Source: Ananas comosus (taxonomy: Eukaryota; Streptophyta; Magnoliopsida; Poales; Bromeliaceae). From it: a stretch of 64,000 bases of DNA. The notes under the pieces were generated by a model. That model did no database searches. It saw nothing but the letters and a program-made list of their open reading frames with translations, and was not told the origin of the DNA. The stretch covers positions 10,666,733 through 10,730,732 of the forward strand of contig NC_033629.1 in NCBI RefSeq assembly GCF_001540865.1. Direction: 5' to 3'. Made by a program: the position numbers and the translations under genes. Shown here piece by piece: positions 34,624 through 45,716 of this stretch. Positions within the stretch are counted from its first letter, which is position 1; each line of letters begins with the position of its first letter.

Positions 34624-34660
34624 CTAGTGTTGAACCCGCGCTTCGCTGCGGGCAATTTTA
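34624..34660 (-). mobile_element. 3' terminus of a minus-strand Helitron
   Basis: On the minus strand the sequence reads CCCGCAGCGAAGCGCGGG, a short hairpin, then TTCAACACTAG followed by T. A hairpin 6-12 bases before a terminal CTAG at an A/T insertion site is the Helitron 3' signature. The body extends to higher coordinates; the 5' end (TC on the minus strand) was not found, so only the terminus is called. The exon-like and repeat DNA at 36.3-37.6 kb may be its captured cargo. Confidence 0.55.
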
Positions 34661-36405
34661 AGAATAAACGCCGTACAAAAAACTATTTTACTATTATAAA
34701 AGTAATTAATCGTTATTTCAATCTCTAAATTATATGATTTTAAACCATACAAATTCAAACAAAACAAAAATACAAATAAGACCAATCCACAAAGAGACCA
34801 TAGCTTTAAGTACAAATTTACGTCCAACAGACCAATAAACAGAAAAACAAAAGAGAGAAGTGTAGTAGGCACAATCATCAAAATACATATTTTAAATAAA
34901 CCATTGCATAACTTTAGACCAAACAACACAAAAATTATGTGCACATGCATGACCATCAGGACCAAAATGAGGAGCAGCAAGACACAACCAGCAGTACATG
35001 ACCAGAATGAGCAACAGCAAGACACAACCAGCATCTGCAAAATTAATAATTTGATTAAAAAGGTGTGCAAATCTAAGCTATATATAAGTTACATCCTCTA
35101 TTACACTTACATATGCAACATAAATATTATATTCCCGGAAAAAAGTGTGCAAATCTGAAATTCTGTTGGATGCACCAAGTACAAACTAAAATCAAATTGA
35201 TACTAAACTTGAGAACTTAAGTAACTCTTCTTAGTTACATCCTCTATTACACTTTCATATGCATCATAAACATTATATGGCCCAAAAAAAAATAGGTGGC
35301 ATAGTAGACGCTGCAAAAAAAGAAACCCGAGAAAAAAGGAGGGGCAAAGAAAAGGTAAAGGAGAAGTTAGTTGTAAATAAATTAGTTTTTAAAGATATTT
35401 TGTAGAAAGGGTCCAGCTTAGTAAGAAGAATTTGAACCAAAACAGCATAGCAAAATAGTCGTAAAAAGACCCAAAGTTTCAATATCAATAATAGATTAAG
35501 CTTTGTAAGAAGAATCTAAACTGAAACATCAAATTGTAAAGCCAATGGGTAATAAAAGGAGAGAGGAAAATCTGAAATAAGTACGGCTGAAAACTGGTAA
35601 AAAGAGAGACTATATAAAAAGAAAAAAATCAAGAATGCGGCAGCTAGGCTCAGGTATTACAGGCAAGTAATTTATGCAATGAAAGAAGACATGCAGGAGG
35701 ATTGGTCCATTAGTTAAAGAAGCATCCCTGAGCCAACTGATCTAAAAATAGTAAGTGGTTGCCCTAATAAGGCCATCCAAACTTCTATTTCATCCTGCCT
35801 GCAAATCATTTGTTGTGTAGAAGAAGGGCAAGAGATGCAAATAGAAAGTAGTTGCCTATAATTAGGCCGTCCAAACTTCTATTTTATATTTTGCATCCTT
35901 TATGCCTGATTATCATCATTCCCTAGGAGAAAGGCAAGAAATACAACAGCAAAGAAAAGAAAAGGGAGCCTTGAATCATTGGTGAAGTAAACAACAACAA
36001 ACAAAAACTCAATAGAGTTTAACCAAAACGAAACAGTAAAAATCAATAAAGATCAGAAAAGAGTGGACCAATGCATAACGTTGAACCCATTATATGATGG
36101 TTCTGTCAACAGCAATGGAAAAAAATGGGCTCCTTAAATCATCGGAGAAGTAAACAGAACAGAAACTGAATAGAGTTTAACCAAAACGAAACATTAAGAA
36201 CCAATAAAGATCAAGATCACCTATAAAGTGTAAACAAATGGGAGTTTGTAGAATGAAGTATATCAACCTTTGTGCTGAGAATGAAGTCACAGTAACTGTA
36301 GCCGCAAAAGTTGTACACGTCAGGAAAATACCCTTTTTTTTTGTTTTTAGGGAATAGAAGAAGGCTGTAACATCCAGAAGACCAGGCAGCAAGTAATAAA
36401 GAGAC
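34661..36405. other. Probable Helitron interior, no intact gene
   Basis: AT-rich sequence with repeated segments (GTTACATCCTCTATTACACT at about 35088 and 35236; GGCC(A/G)TCCAAACTTCTATTT at about 35773 and 35865). Minus-strand ORFs of up to 148 residues have no recognised domain. Confidence 0.35.
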
Positions 36406-36760
36406 CCTTTGTGCTGTTATGGCTGCAAAACGTGCACAACCGAAGAAAATACCCTTTCTTCTGTTTTTAGGAGATAGTAAAAGACTGTAGTATGCAGCAA
36501 GTACTAAAGAGACTAATTTATAATGCTTCTGACTGAAGCTCTGCACTCTCACAGAAGTGAAAAGTGAAGGCAACAGTGGGAANCCTTTGTGCTGTTATGG
36601 CTGCAAAACGTGCACAACCGAAGAAAATACCCTTTCTTCTGTTTTTAGGAGATAGTAAAAGACTGTAGCATGCAGCAAGTACTAAAGAGACTAATTTATA
36701 ATGCTTCTGACTGAAGCTCTGCAGTCTCACAGAAGTGAAAAGTGAAGGCAACAGTGGGAA
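36406..36760. repeat. Near-identical 177-bp direct duplication joined by an N
   Basis: Copy A (36406-36582) and copy B (36584-36760) both start CCTTTGTGCTGTTATGGCTG and differ at about two positions. The single N at 36583 lies exactly between them. A more diverged third unit precedes them from about 36310. This may be a true tandem repeat or an unmerged assembly overlap. Confidence 0.8.
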
Positions 36761-37043
36761 GATCAGGGTGTTGGTTGTGCAGAGTAAGACAGCAAGAAAA
36801 ATCCAAGAGAATTAGAATGAAAATCTTTTGGAACTCTAAGGAGATCTTCTTTACAGAGTAAGACAGTTCAAACAAAATTTTTGCCATGTTAGGCCTCTCT
36901 GCAGAGTTGTGCATTGGAAAATGAGTGGGGATCTGTTAAAATCCTAGTTAAAATCTTAGAGATCTTTTGAAAATCTGAAATATTAGAGAGGCAACAGAGG
37001 ATACATTCACAAACTTCGATGGCCACCATCCAATAGACGGACT

Positions 37044-37213
37044 TATGGCATCCGCGCGGTCGAATCGAAGGGTGGAGCGATCTAGAGAGAGATCGCACAA
37101 CTTACCTCCATAGGTAGGAAGATAGGGTCTAGAGAAGGTGTACTCATGGCATCCGCGCGGTCGAATCGAAGGGTGGAGCGATCTAGAGAGAGATCGCACA
37201 GCTCACCTCCATT
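37044..37213 (-). repeat. Direct duplication with donor-like sites
   Basis: ATGGCATCCGCGCGGTCGAA and the following 50 bp occur at about 37044 and 37145 (period about 101). On the minus strand one copy ends GGAGGTAAGT, a strong splice-donor sequence. With the CT/GC-rich leader-like DNA next to it, this looks like a duplicated first exon, possibly Helitron cargo. Confidence 0.45.
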
Positions 37214-37319
37214 CACGATTGGCGAAGATCAAGAGAGGCCTCGATAGGTAGGAGGATAGGGTTCCCATGAGAGAGAGAGGTAGAGAGACAAAGCAGTGAG
37301 CAGAGGCGAAAGAAAGGCC

Positions 37320-37600
37320 TCGGAGGAGAGAGGGAGGGCATGGAGAGACGCCTCGGGAAAGGCTTAGAGGGGCGGCGAGAGGAGAGAGGGAGGCCGTGGA
37401 GAGACGGGAGAGGCTTAGAGGGGCGGCGAGAGGAGAAAGGGAGGCCGTGGAGAGACGCCTCGGGAGAAGCGTACAGGGGCGGCGAGAGGATAGAGGGAAG
37501 GCGTGGAGAGACGCCTCGGAAGAGGCGGGCATAGGGAGGAGAGAGAAAAGAGAGGGCGTGGAGAGAAGCCTCGGAAGAGGCGGCATAAGGAGGAGAGAGA
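37320..37600. repeat. GC-rich minisatellite, unit about 55-60 bp
   Basis: Five or so imperfect units of the form GTGGAGAGACGCCTCGGGA, then AGGCTTAGAGGGGCGGCGAG and AGGAGAGAGGG. Arginine/serine-rich ORFs on both strands derive from the repeat and should not be read as genes. Confidence 0.7.
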
Positions 37601-38077
37601 ATGGAAAATTAGGGTAGGGTTTTTAGGTTAACCTTTAGGCAGAAATGACAAAAAAAAAAAAGAAGAAAAAAAGTAGAGGGTTAGACAGAAAAAGAAAGAA
37701 ATTTCAGAAATGACAAAACTGATGTGGAAGCATAAAACTTCGCCACGTCATCAGTCACAATCATCAAATTATGTATTTGTATGGATATGATACTATTTAA
37801 CAAATGTTGCACTATTTTTGGTGCATAGTTTATGCAAAATTGTACTAGTGTTGCTCTATTTGAGAGCAAATTGAGCTCTTTAATTTTGTTTGGAGAAAAA
37901 GTTGTTTGCAGTTATGTTCGTGAGTGTTGCTTAATTTCCAATAAAATGAGTAATTAAAACGGGAAAGAAAATGTGGAAAGCGAGAATAATGAGAGAAGAG
38001 ACAAAATACAATTTTATTGCAAAGTACAACTGGCATTAATTGTTTCTTTATAGAAAACAAAAGATAAATTAATTAAA

Positions 38078-38664
38078 GGATAAACTTCAAATACCCCCCG
38101 TGGTTTCATACATTCTGACTTGGTACCTTGTGGTTTAAAGTGTATCAAGTTAGTCCCTGTGGTTTCGAACTTTCTCACTTTAGTATCCTATGGTTTGAAG
38201 TGTATCAAGTTAGTACCATGTGGTTTCATTTTTCTCTTTTTATTATTCATTTCACTATTTTGTTTCGTTAAATCAGTGACAAAGTTGAAATTAAAAGGTA
38301 CTAAAGTGAATATTTAATAAACCTAGGTAAGGTATCTGAAGTTTTTTGTATATAATATAACGAAATATTAACGGAGGAAAAAAAATCAGTGATAAAGTTA
38401 AAACTAAAAGGTTCTAAAGTAAATATTTGATAAACCTAGATAGGGTATCTAAAGTTTTTTGTATATAATTTAACGAAATATTAACGGAGGAGCCGGCGAA
38501 AAGAAAAAAATGAAATTACAGGATATTAAATTGATGCACTTTAAACCACATGGTACTAAAGTGAGAAAATGCGAAATCACAGGGTATTAAATTGATGCAC
38601 TTTAAACCACATGGTATTAAAGTAAAAAATTACAAAATTACGGGAGTGGTATTTGAAGTTTACC
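38078..38664. mobile_element. Larger relative of the 12.3-kb MITE
   Basis: The ends GGATAAACTTCAAATACC and GGTATTTGAAGTTTACC are inverted repeats. The arms repeat the CCGTGGTTTCATACATTCTGA motif, and the interior repeats AAATCAGTGA(C/T)AAAGTT twice, as if part had been duplicated. It is homologous to 12300-12649 and non-coding. Confidence 0.65.
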
Positions 38665-38943
38665 TTAAGTACTTAATTTAAAATTTAAAGTCAAAGTACA
38701 GCTAACTGATTCAAATTAAACAAACTAAAAAATCAGAGAGTAAAATAAAAAATTATGCAAAATTGTATAGCTATTTCAAAATAATCCATAATGTAGATAA
38801 GTTGTGTACATTTTTTATCTTTATTATATTCCACTAATTTTACTTTGTCTTTGTTGCGGGTTCAAATAGCTTTGAGTGACTTAACTTGTTTTGGCCTCTA
38901 ATATTACTCTCCCTCATCTTATCTTATCTAATATAATATAATA

Positions 38944-39316
38944 GGCTAAATTATAGAATATCTTTCTATCAAAACTCGATTTTTCACTTTCCTCTCTGTC
39001 ATTTAAAAATCTACACTTTGTTCCCCTAAAAAATAAAAAATATTTATTTTGGACCCTGCTGTCAGTATTCTGTTAGGGTTCCGTCTATATTTCATTATAT
39101 ATATTTTTTATACCGAAAATATCCTTTTACAGATAAAGGAGGATTGGGGGAGGAGAGGAAGAGGGAGAGGGCATTTTGGTTATTTTATCAATACTATTAA
39201 CACCGTACCTCCTGTGAACATTTTTTATTTCTTAGGAGAGCAAAGTGTAGATTTTTAAATGATAGAAAGAAAAAGTGAAAATGGGTTTCGCTAGGAGAAT
39301 TTTCTGTAATTTAGTC
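38944..39316. mobile_element. MULE-type MITE, copy 4, perfect 9-bp target duplication
   Basis: The ends GGCTAAATTATAGAATAT and TTTTCTGTAATTTAGTC match the family. The identical 9-bp duplication AATATAATA lies at 38935-38943 and 39317-39325. Inner arms pair as in the other copies. It is non-coding. Confidence 0.85.
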
Positions 39317-40124
39317 AATATAATATAAAATTACTATGTTATCTTTAATTAGATATTTACTATTTCACATGATTTAATAGGATTGAAACGTGAAATTTTA
39401 CAGTAATAGGATTTTTACTATTTTACCTCATTCAGTCATTTTATTTTTCGTTTTCACGGAGTTTCGGCAAACAAAATTGTGTACTTTTACTTCAAAAAGA
39501 AAAATAATTTGAGATTTTAAGGTTCAAAAATAAAAAGCTCCAATACAAGGCTTCACCTTATACTATAATAAAGAATAATAACTAATAGAAATAATGGCCT
39601 ATATACCCCTTAAAATTTCAAAAATATTTTATATATCATTTTTTTTTAATATACTCCTTGTATGTTTCTCTGTTATTCCAAAATATCTCTATAATTATCA
39701 CCCGTTAACTTAACTTGAATTAAATGTGAGTTAAATATCTATTAGAATTTTAAAAAATCAAAAATTTTCTTTTGCTCTTAGCTTAAGAGCAAATAAGAAA
39801 TATTGGTAATGGTAGAAGGATATATTTGAAAATACTAAAAATCAAAATACTTTTTGTACGCCTAACTTAAAAGCAAATAAGAAAAGTCAATGGTGGAAGG
39901 GTATATTTGAAAGGGCAAAATAGTAATTCATACATATACCAGCTATTGCCAACCGTTCATTAATAGAATTTAACTTTAGGGGTATGTTTGAAATATGTTG
40001 GAACGTAAAAAAAAGTACTTTAAATATTAACCTTTTAAGAGGGGTAAATCAAAAATTTGAAAACTTTTCAGTGGTGTATAAATAATTGCTCCTAACTAAT
40101 GTCCTTCAAAACTTTGTAATGTGG
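39317..40124. other. AT-rich DNA, no gene seen
   Basis: No supported gene. A possible Helitron-like 5' motif (TCACCTTATACTATAATAAAG near 39557) lacks a partner, so it is not called. Confidence 0.35.
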
Positions 40125-40785
40125 GCCGTGTGTTGGGCCGGCACGGCCCACATTTTTTGTGCTAATTCGCGAGATTTCAAATTCGGGTCGGGCCGTGCCG
40201 GGTTGGAGCTACCAACTCTCTAGCCTAGCATGGCTCTTCGGCCCGAAATGCCCGAGCCGTGCCGGACTAGGCCGTGCTCTGGGCCGGCCCCTTAAAAATA
40301 AACAAATAATTTTTTTTATTTAAAAATTTAAAATTTATAAAAATAATTATAATATAACAAATATTTAATTTTTTTAAAAAATATATATATAATTTTTTTT
40401 TTGAAAAAAAATTGGAGAGCGTTTTTGATCCAATGGACCAAAATTGTTTGGTCCATTGGACCAAAAACGTCTTCCCACGGTTTGCCACAGCAGACCTCGA
40501 CCCTTCGCCCCAGGAGATCCAACAGCCTTGGGCCTTGGGGTTCGGGCCGTGCTGGCCCGGATGGCACGGCCTAAGCGGGTCGTGCCATGCCAGGCCACGG
40601 ACTTCCCTTCGGCCCGGCACTGCCTAGGCCCGTATTGGGCCGTGCCGGGTCAGACCGTCGGCCCGGAGAAGCTTGGGCCAGTATGGCCCATAGAGCCGGC
40701 CCGGCCTGACATAATGCTACAGTAGCTGTGCCGGGCCATGGGCCCGCAGTCGTGCCGGGTCGGGTGGCCCGTTTACGCCCATATA
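40125..40785. mobile_element. GC-rich inverted-repeat block (probable DNA-transposon derivative)
   Basis: Both arms are dense in GGGCCGTGCCGG-type words in opposite orientation, around an AT-rich core (40297-40410). A palindrome-like segment around TTGTTTGGTCCATTGGACCA (40445-40464) follows the core. No clear terminal repeat or target duplication was found. ORFs here are composition artefacts. Confidence 0.4.
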
Positions 40786-41495
40786 AGATTTTAGAAGAAT
40801 ATTTTGAATATTGAGGGATAAATTTAAAAATTTTTAATAGTAATAACAGGCGTAAAAGTAAAAGATTATATAGCTCAATGAGTGATAACAATAGAATAAA
40901 AGACAAAAGAAGAGTCGAAAAATTTATGCTACATATATGTTATATGCCCTAGGGTATGTTTGCTCCATCATAAGTGGAGGTGGCGAAATTATTTTCAATA
41001 GTAAATGTCTATGTCTGCTTCTATTATTTAGTTTGTCGAAAATTAAATACTCTTATATCTTTAATTTCTCAAAACATTGTAATTAACCTCGCCAAGTCGG
41101 ATGACAAAGCCATTATCTGAAAAAAAAAAAAAAGAAGATAAAAATGTAAATATTATAATTATTTTTTAAAAAAATTTAGTAGAATAAACAAAAATAAGAA
41201 TAACTATAGTTTCAAAGTTATTGATTATTGTAAATTCAGGAAATTATAGGCAAGGACTAAAATGAAAGTATTTTATATGCACAGCAAATTAGCAATTTTT
41301 AACATCGAACCTCAAAGTTTGAGGACCAAATAGAAATTGGATCCAAGTTCGGATACTAGTGGTGCAATTTACACCCTAAAGAGGAAGAGAAAACCTCGTC
41401 CTTCGTTTTCACCACCACTCCCTTCTCTCTCTCTCTTTCTCTCTCTCTCCTCTTTTCCTCGCTCAAATGGTCTCCGATCCCCGAGGTCGACGACG

Positions 41496-44400
41496 ATGAG
41501 GCGAAGCTTCGCCGCGCCCTCTCCTCCCCTTCGTACAGCTATGAATCATGTGAGAGCCGCGCTCCTCGGCGCCCGCGCCGCGCCGCCGCAGCCGCCGCTT
41601 TTTGCCGCCGCGGCGCTCTTCCACTCGACTCCGGTGTTGGAGCGGAAGAGGAGGACCCAATGGCACTACGTGAGTTCGATTCCAACTTGTTCTTCTCTTT
41701 CCTTTTTCATCTACTTGCTGTCTCGTCGCTCTTCGTTTTGGTCCTCCAAGTGTTCGATGAATTGCGTGTGAGAATAGGCTCTCGAGTGGGAAAATTTTAG
41801 GGCATTTATGGATTCAAAGAATGGTTTTGTTTGCTTGAATGTAGAATTTGTTGTTGAGATGTGGGAAAAGCTTGCTCTTTGATAGGAGTTCATTGTAAAG
41901 CTTCCTAACTTTCTTAATTTTGCATTGTTTATTTGGGGTTTGGCTCATTATGAAGCAAAAAAGTTAACACATATGGCAAACTTGGGGTTCTATGCTTTAT
42001 TTTGAATTAGGACTTTTGCCTTTCATATCTGAGATATGGCTTCCAAGGCTTATTGTATTTTGTTGATTATTCTTAGTGCATGTGATTGTTCTGTGTCGAA
42101 GAGAAACAAACATTTGATCACTTGCCATTATTTTTAACAGAGATTCAACTACTATGCAAAACGAAGGAGAAATAAAGAATCAAAAACGACGTTGCTACGA
42201 AATATCTCCGATTATGCTGAATACCTTTTTCAGGTTTGTGTGGAATCTTGTAGACTTTTGAATCATTCACAAGTTTCTTTCAATACTTCACTATCCTTTC
42301 AACCCTATACAAAAGCTATTTACTATCTTATGTGTGGATTTTTGGTTTTAGGTTTTGTAGTTGTTTATAAAAATTTGTCAATTTTCTTTTTTCTAATTGT
42401 TAAGTTGTGCTGTAGCTGAAGTGCTGAACCCATATTGCTGGGAAGGGCTGATGAAATTTTGTCAATTGGAGATGTAATAGAAGTGTTTAAAATTTGTTTG
42501 CTAGCATAAATGATTCAAGTATGAGATCCATGCAGATCAATACATTCAATGGCGGTGTTTGACTGTAACGCAAAGGAGGTCGTACCTTGTGAATTCCCTT
42601 TATCAAGTATACATCAAACTTTACCTCATTCTATCATTCAGCATTATCTAGTTTGACCAACCGATTTTCCGAGAATATTAAGTTTCCGTCTGGAAGACTA
42701 GTGCTTCCAGAAGTGAGTCAAGTGACATAAGTACATACTTCCCTCAACCTAGCTCCTGTACGCTACTTACTGTGTAGTATATATATTATAGATTAAGGAT
42801 GATCAATTGGTTTCTATAGGCGAGGAAACAATAATGGGAATGTTGTTTCTATTCAAAATAATAAGAGTACCTTTGATATACGTTATTTTCTGAAAAATGT
42901 GATATATCATTGGTCGTATGCATGTCGTTTCTGTATATCCTAATTGGTCTGAGTCTTGTCCTGTCACGTATCCCTAGTCTGTATATGTGTAATCTAGGTT
43001 GAAAGTCCTACCTTCAGACTGAGAGAACTGAGACTGATTGGGCTACTATAACAACCTTTTTATGGTCATTGAAGGTTGAAAATATGGGCTTAGTATTTTC
43101 TTTGTTAGAGGTGATGCAAGCAAAATTAGTTAATTAATTCGGATTCGGCAAAAATTCAGTACGGGTATAATTTGAATAAAATTCGTATCTCAATTTTTAA
43201 ATTCGTTGAAAAATATGGCTTGAAAAATGAGTTCGCCAATTATTCGGATACACCATTTATATGGAAATTATACGTTCACCAATTAAAATTCGGGATAAAA
43301 AATTCAGCTATTAAACTAAGATTTTTTCTCTAGATTTATGCTACTAGCATACATTGCTATAAATTCTTAAGAATATAAAAATAGAGAGTTAAGAAATAAA
43401 GTAGATTAAGTAAAAAAAGCAATAGAAAAGTTTATTGCCATCTCCATCTTCATCTTTTTCATGATCCACATATTCCGGAAGTTCATGAAGTTTTTCAATA
43501 ATTCGTGAATAATTCGGGAATAATTCGGAAAGTGATTTTATCCAAAAATTTTATGCGTTTTTTCGACTGAATAGTTCGGCATACGCGAATTATTCGCGAA
43601 TAATAAATCTAACCCAAAAATTTGCGTTTTATTCTGATTTTTTGGGAATAAATCGCATACGGACTGTTTTATTCGGATTTTCAATAATTCGCAAATAATT
43701 TGCGAATTAACTAATTATGAGCAAAAGTAATTGCAATAATTTTTCTTCAATTGATGAAATTTGCTTTTAAATGTTGAGTGTTTGTTCTTAGAATTGGTTT
43801 TCCAATTTGCATTTATAGTTGTCGACTCAATATAGAAGGTAGTTTTTTATATGTCTTTGCATATCATATATTCTATGACAATTGAAACTAGAACAAGCTA
43901 TGTGACAAAATGAAAGGTAACATGGTTGTTACTTGTTAGGTTCTCTTTATGCATTTAGAGATCCTTTTGGGCAACTTAGTTGTCTTATTTGGTAAGATCC
44001 CCGAACTGTAGTTTTTTATTTCTTGCTATCCAGTGTGCATTTTTTGTGATTTTAGTGTTGCTAATCATTGTAGTTATAATTTTAACTCTTTTCTCATTCA
44101 TGTTTCCTATATTTACTATTTCTGCTGAAATCTCAGAGCTGGAGAGATGAAGAAGAACATAATGAATCTCATGGCCCTTCATGGTTTAGAGGACACTATT
44201 GGGTTAGGGGAACAAATAAAAATGGCCTTCATTCAAACAAAGGAAACTATGGAAATAATGGTAAATTATTCATGATTCATTTTTACACTTCTCTATTATT
44301 GACTTAATAGGAAAAAAGAGATGGCACCAGTTCATACGAACTTTTGAATTTATTAGACTGTTTTTCTTTTCTTTTACTTTATTTTCTAGAAAGGTGTGTT

Positions 44401-45641
44401 AGTCCTATGTTGTGGACATTATTGTGAGATAGCTATTCGGTGATAATTACAAATGTAGTTAAAGACTTCATTTCAATTTTGTATTCATAATATTCATTTG
44501 TTAAATTTGGAACTTGGCAGATGAAATTATAATTAGGGTCGAATTTCAGGGACTTAATCGTTAAAACTGAGACTTTTGAGTCCTAAATAGATATCAAATT
44601 AAACTTAAGGGAATAATTGAAACTCTTAAGGACAAAATTGAAATCTGGATCAGACTTTAGGGATTAAATTTCTAATCAACCCTACAAATTTATTTTGAGG
44701 ATGAAACTCATGTATAACTGGCAAATTATTCCTGCTTCTTTCTGTAGGAAAAATAAGACTTGAGTTTTGTTCAAGTGATGATGATGATGATAGTGATGTT
44801 GAGACCATCTTTCGTTCTACGTTTGGAGGCCAGCGATACTCTTATTGGTCTTTTGATAGTTCTGAAAATTTTGGATGGAGGAGCTCTTCTAACCGTGCTT
44901 ATCACGAAAGCTCCTCTAGGGATTGGAGATATGAAACAGATGAAGAAACCGATGCTTCCACTCACTCTGAGTTAGCTTCTGCTCGGCAAGCTCTTGGAAT
45001 GAGTGTTTGTGGTCCCCTAAAATTGGAGGATGTTAAAAGCGCGTAAGTTCTCTGACCACTATTGGTACCACAAGGAAGCTGGTGCTACTGCTTGGATGAA
45101 CATTGGAATTTACTAGCACTCAAGATTGTTGGAATGTTGGTGTGCTTTGAATTTTAAAGCACATGCCCAAGAATCTTGATTGACTTCTGGCTGTTGAAAA
45201 GGCAAAAGCACCGGCCTTCCGGTTCTATCACAGTATTCAATCTCAATTTTTTCTCTTTATACTCTCACATGTCCTTTCAAAAGCTGAATTTTGCGTATGC
45301 TTTTGAAAGTATTTCTTATTTTAATTTGTGGCATGAACGAAGTTAGTTTTATTAGAGAAATTTTTTTTTCACTTATGCATATGTTGTAAGTACAAAAGGT
45401 GTGTATGTGGGAATTAAGTTTTTGAAAACCATCTCTCTCTATCTTTCTCTCTCGTTATATATATATATATATAGAATGAAACTAGAATACTTTTGATAGT
45501 AAAAACAAATAATGTTTACTATCTGCCTTTTAGCCCTTGGATGCCTAGGGTTTAGTGGTGGTAGTAGGTGGAATAGTATTGATCCAAGGGCTAGAAAGCA
45601 GATAGTAAACATTATTCATTTTCTTTTAGTACATTCTAGGT

Positions 45642-45716
<75 letters not shown>

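Noticed and set aside
37203..37617. Overlapping ORFs on both strands, Arg/Ser/Leu-rich
   Set aside because: They come from the minisatellite; repetition of the unit explains the open frames.
39550..39600. Helitron 5' end (TCACCTTATACTATAATAAAG)
   Set aside because: No matching downstream hairpin-CTAG terminus in the same orientation until the unrelated 59.2-63.0 kb element.
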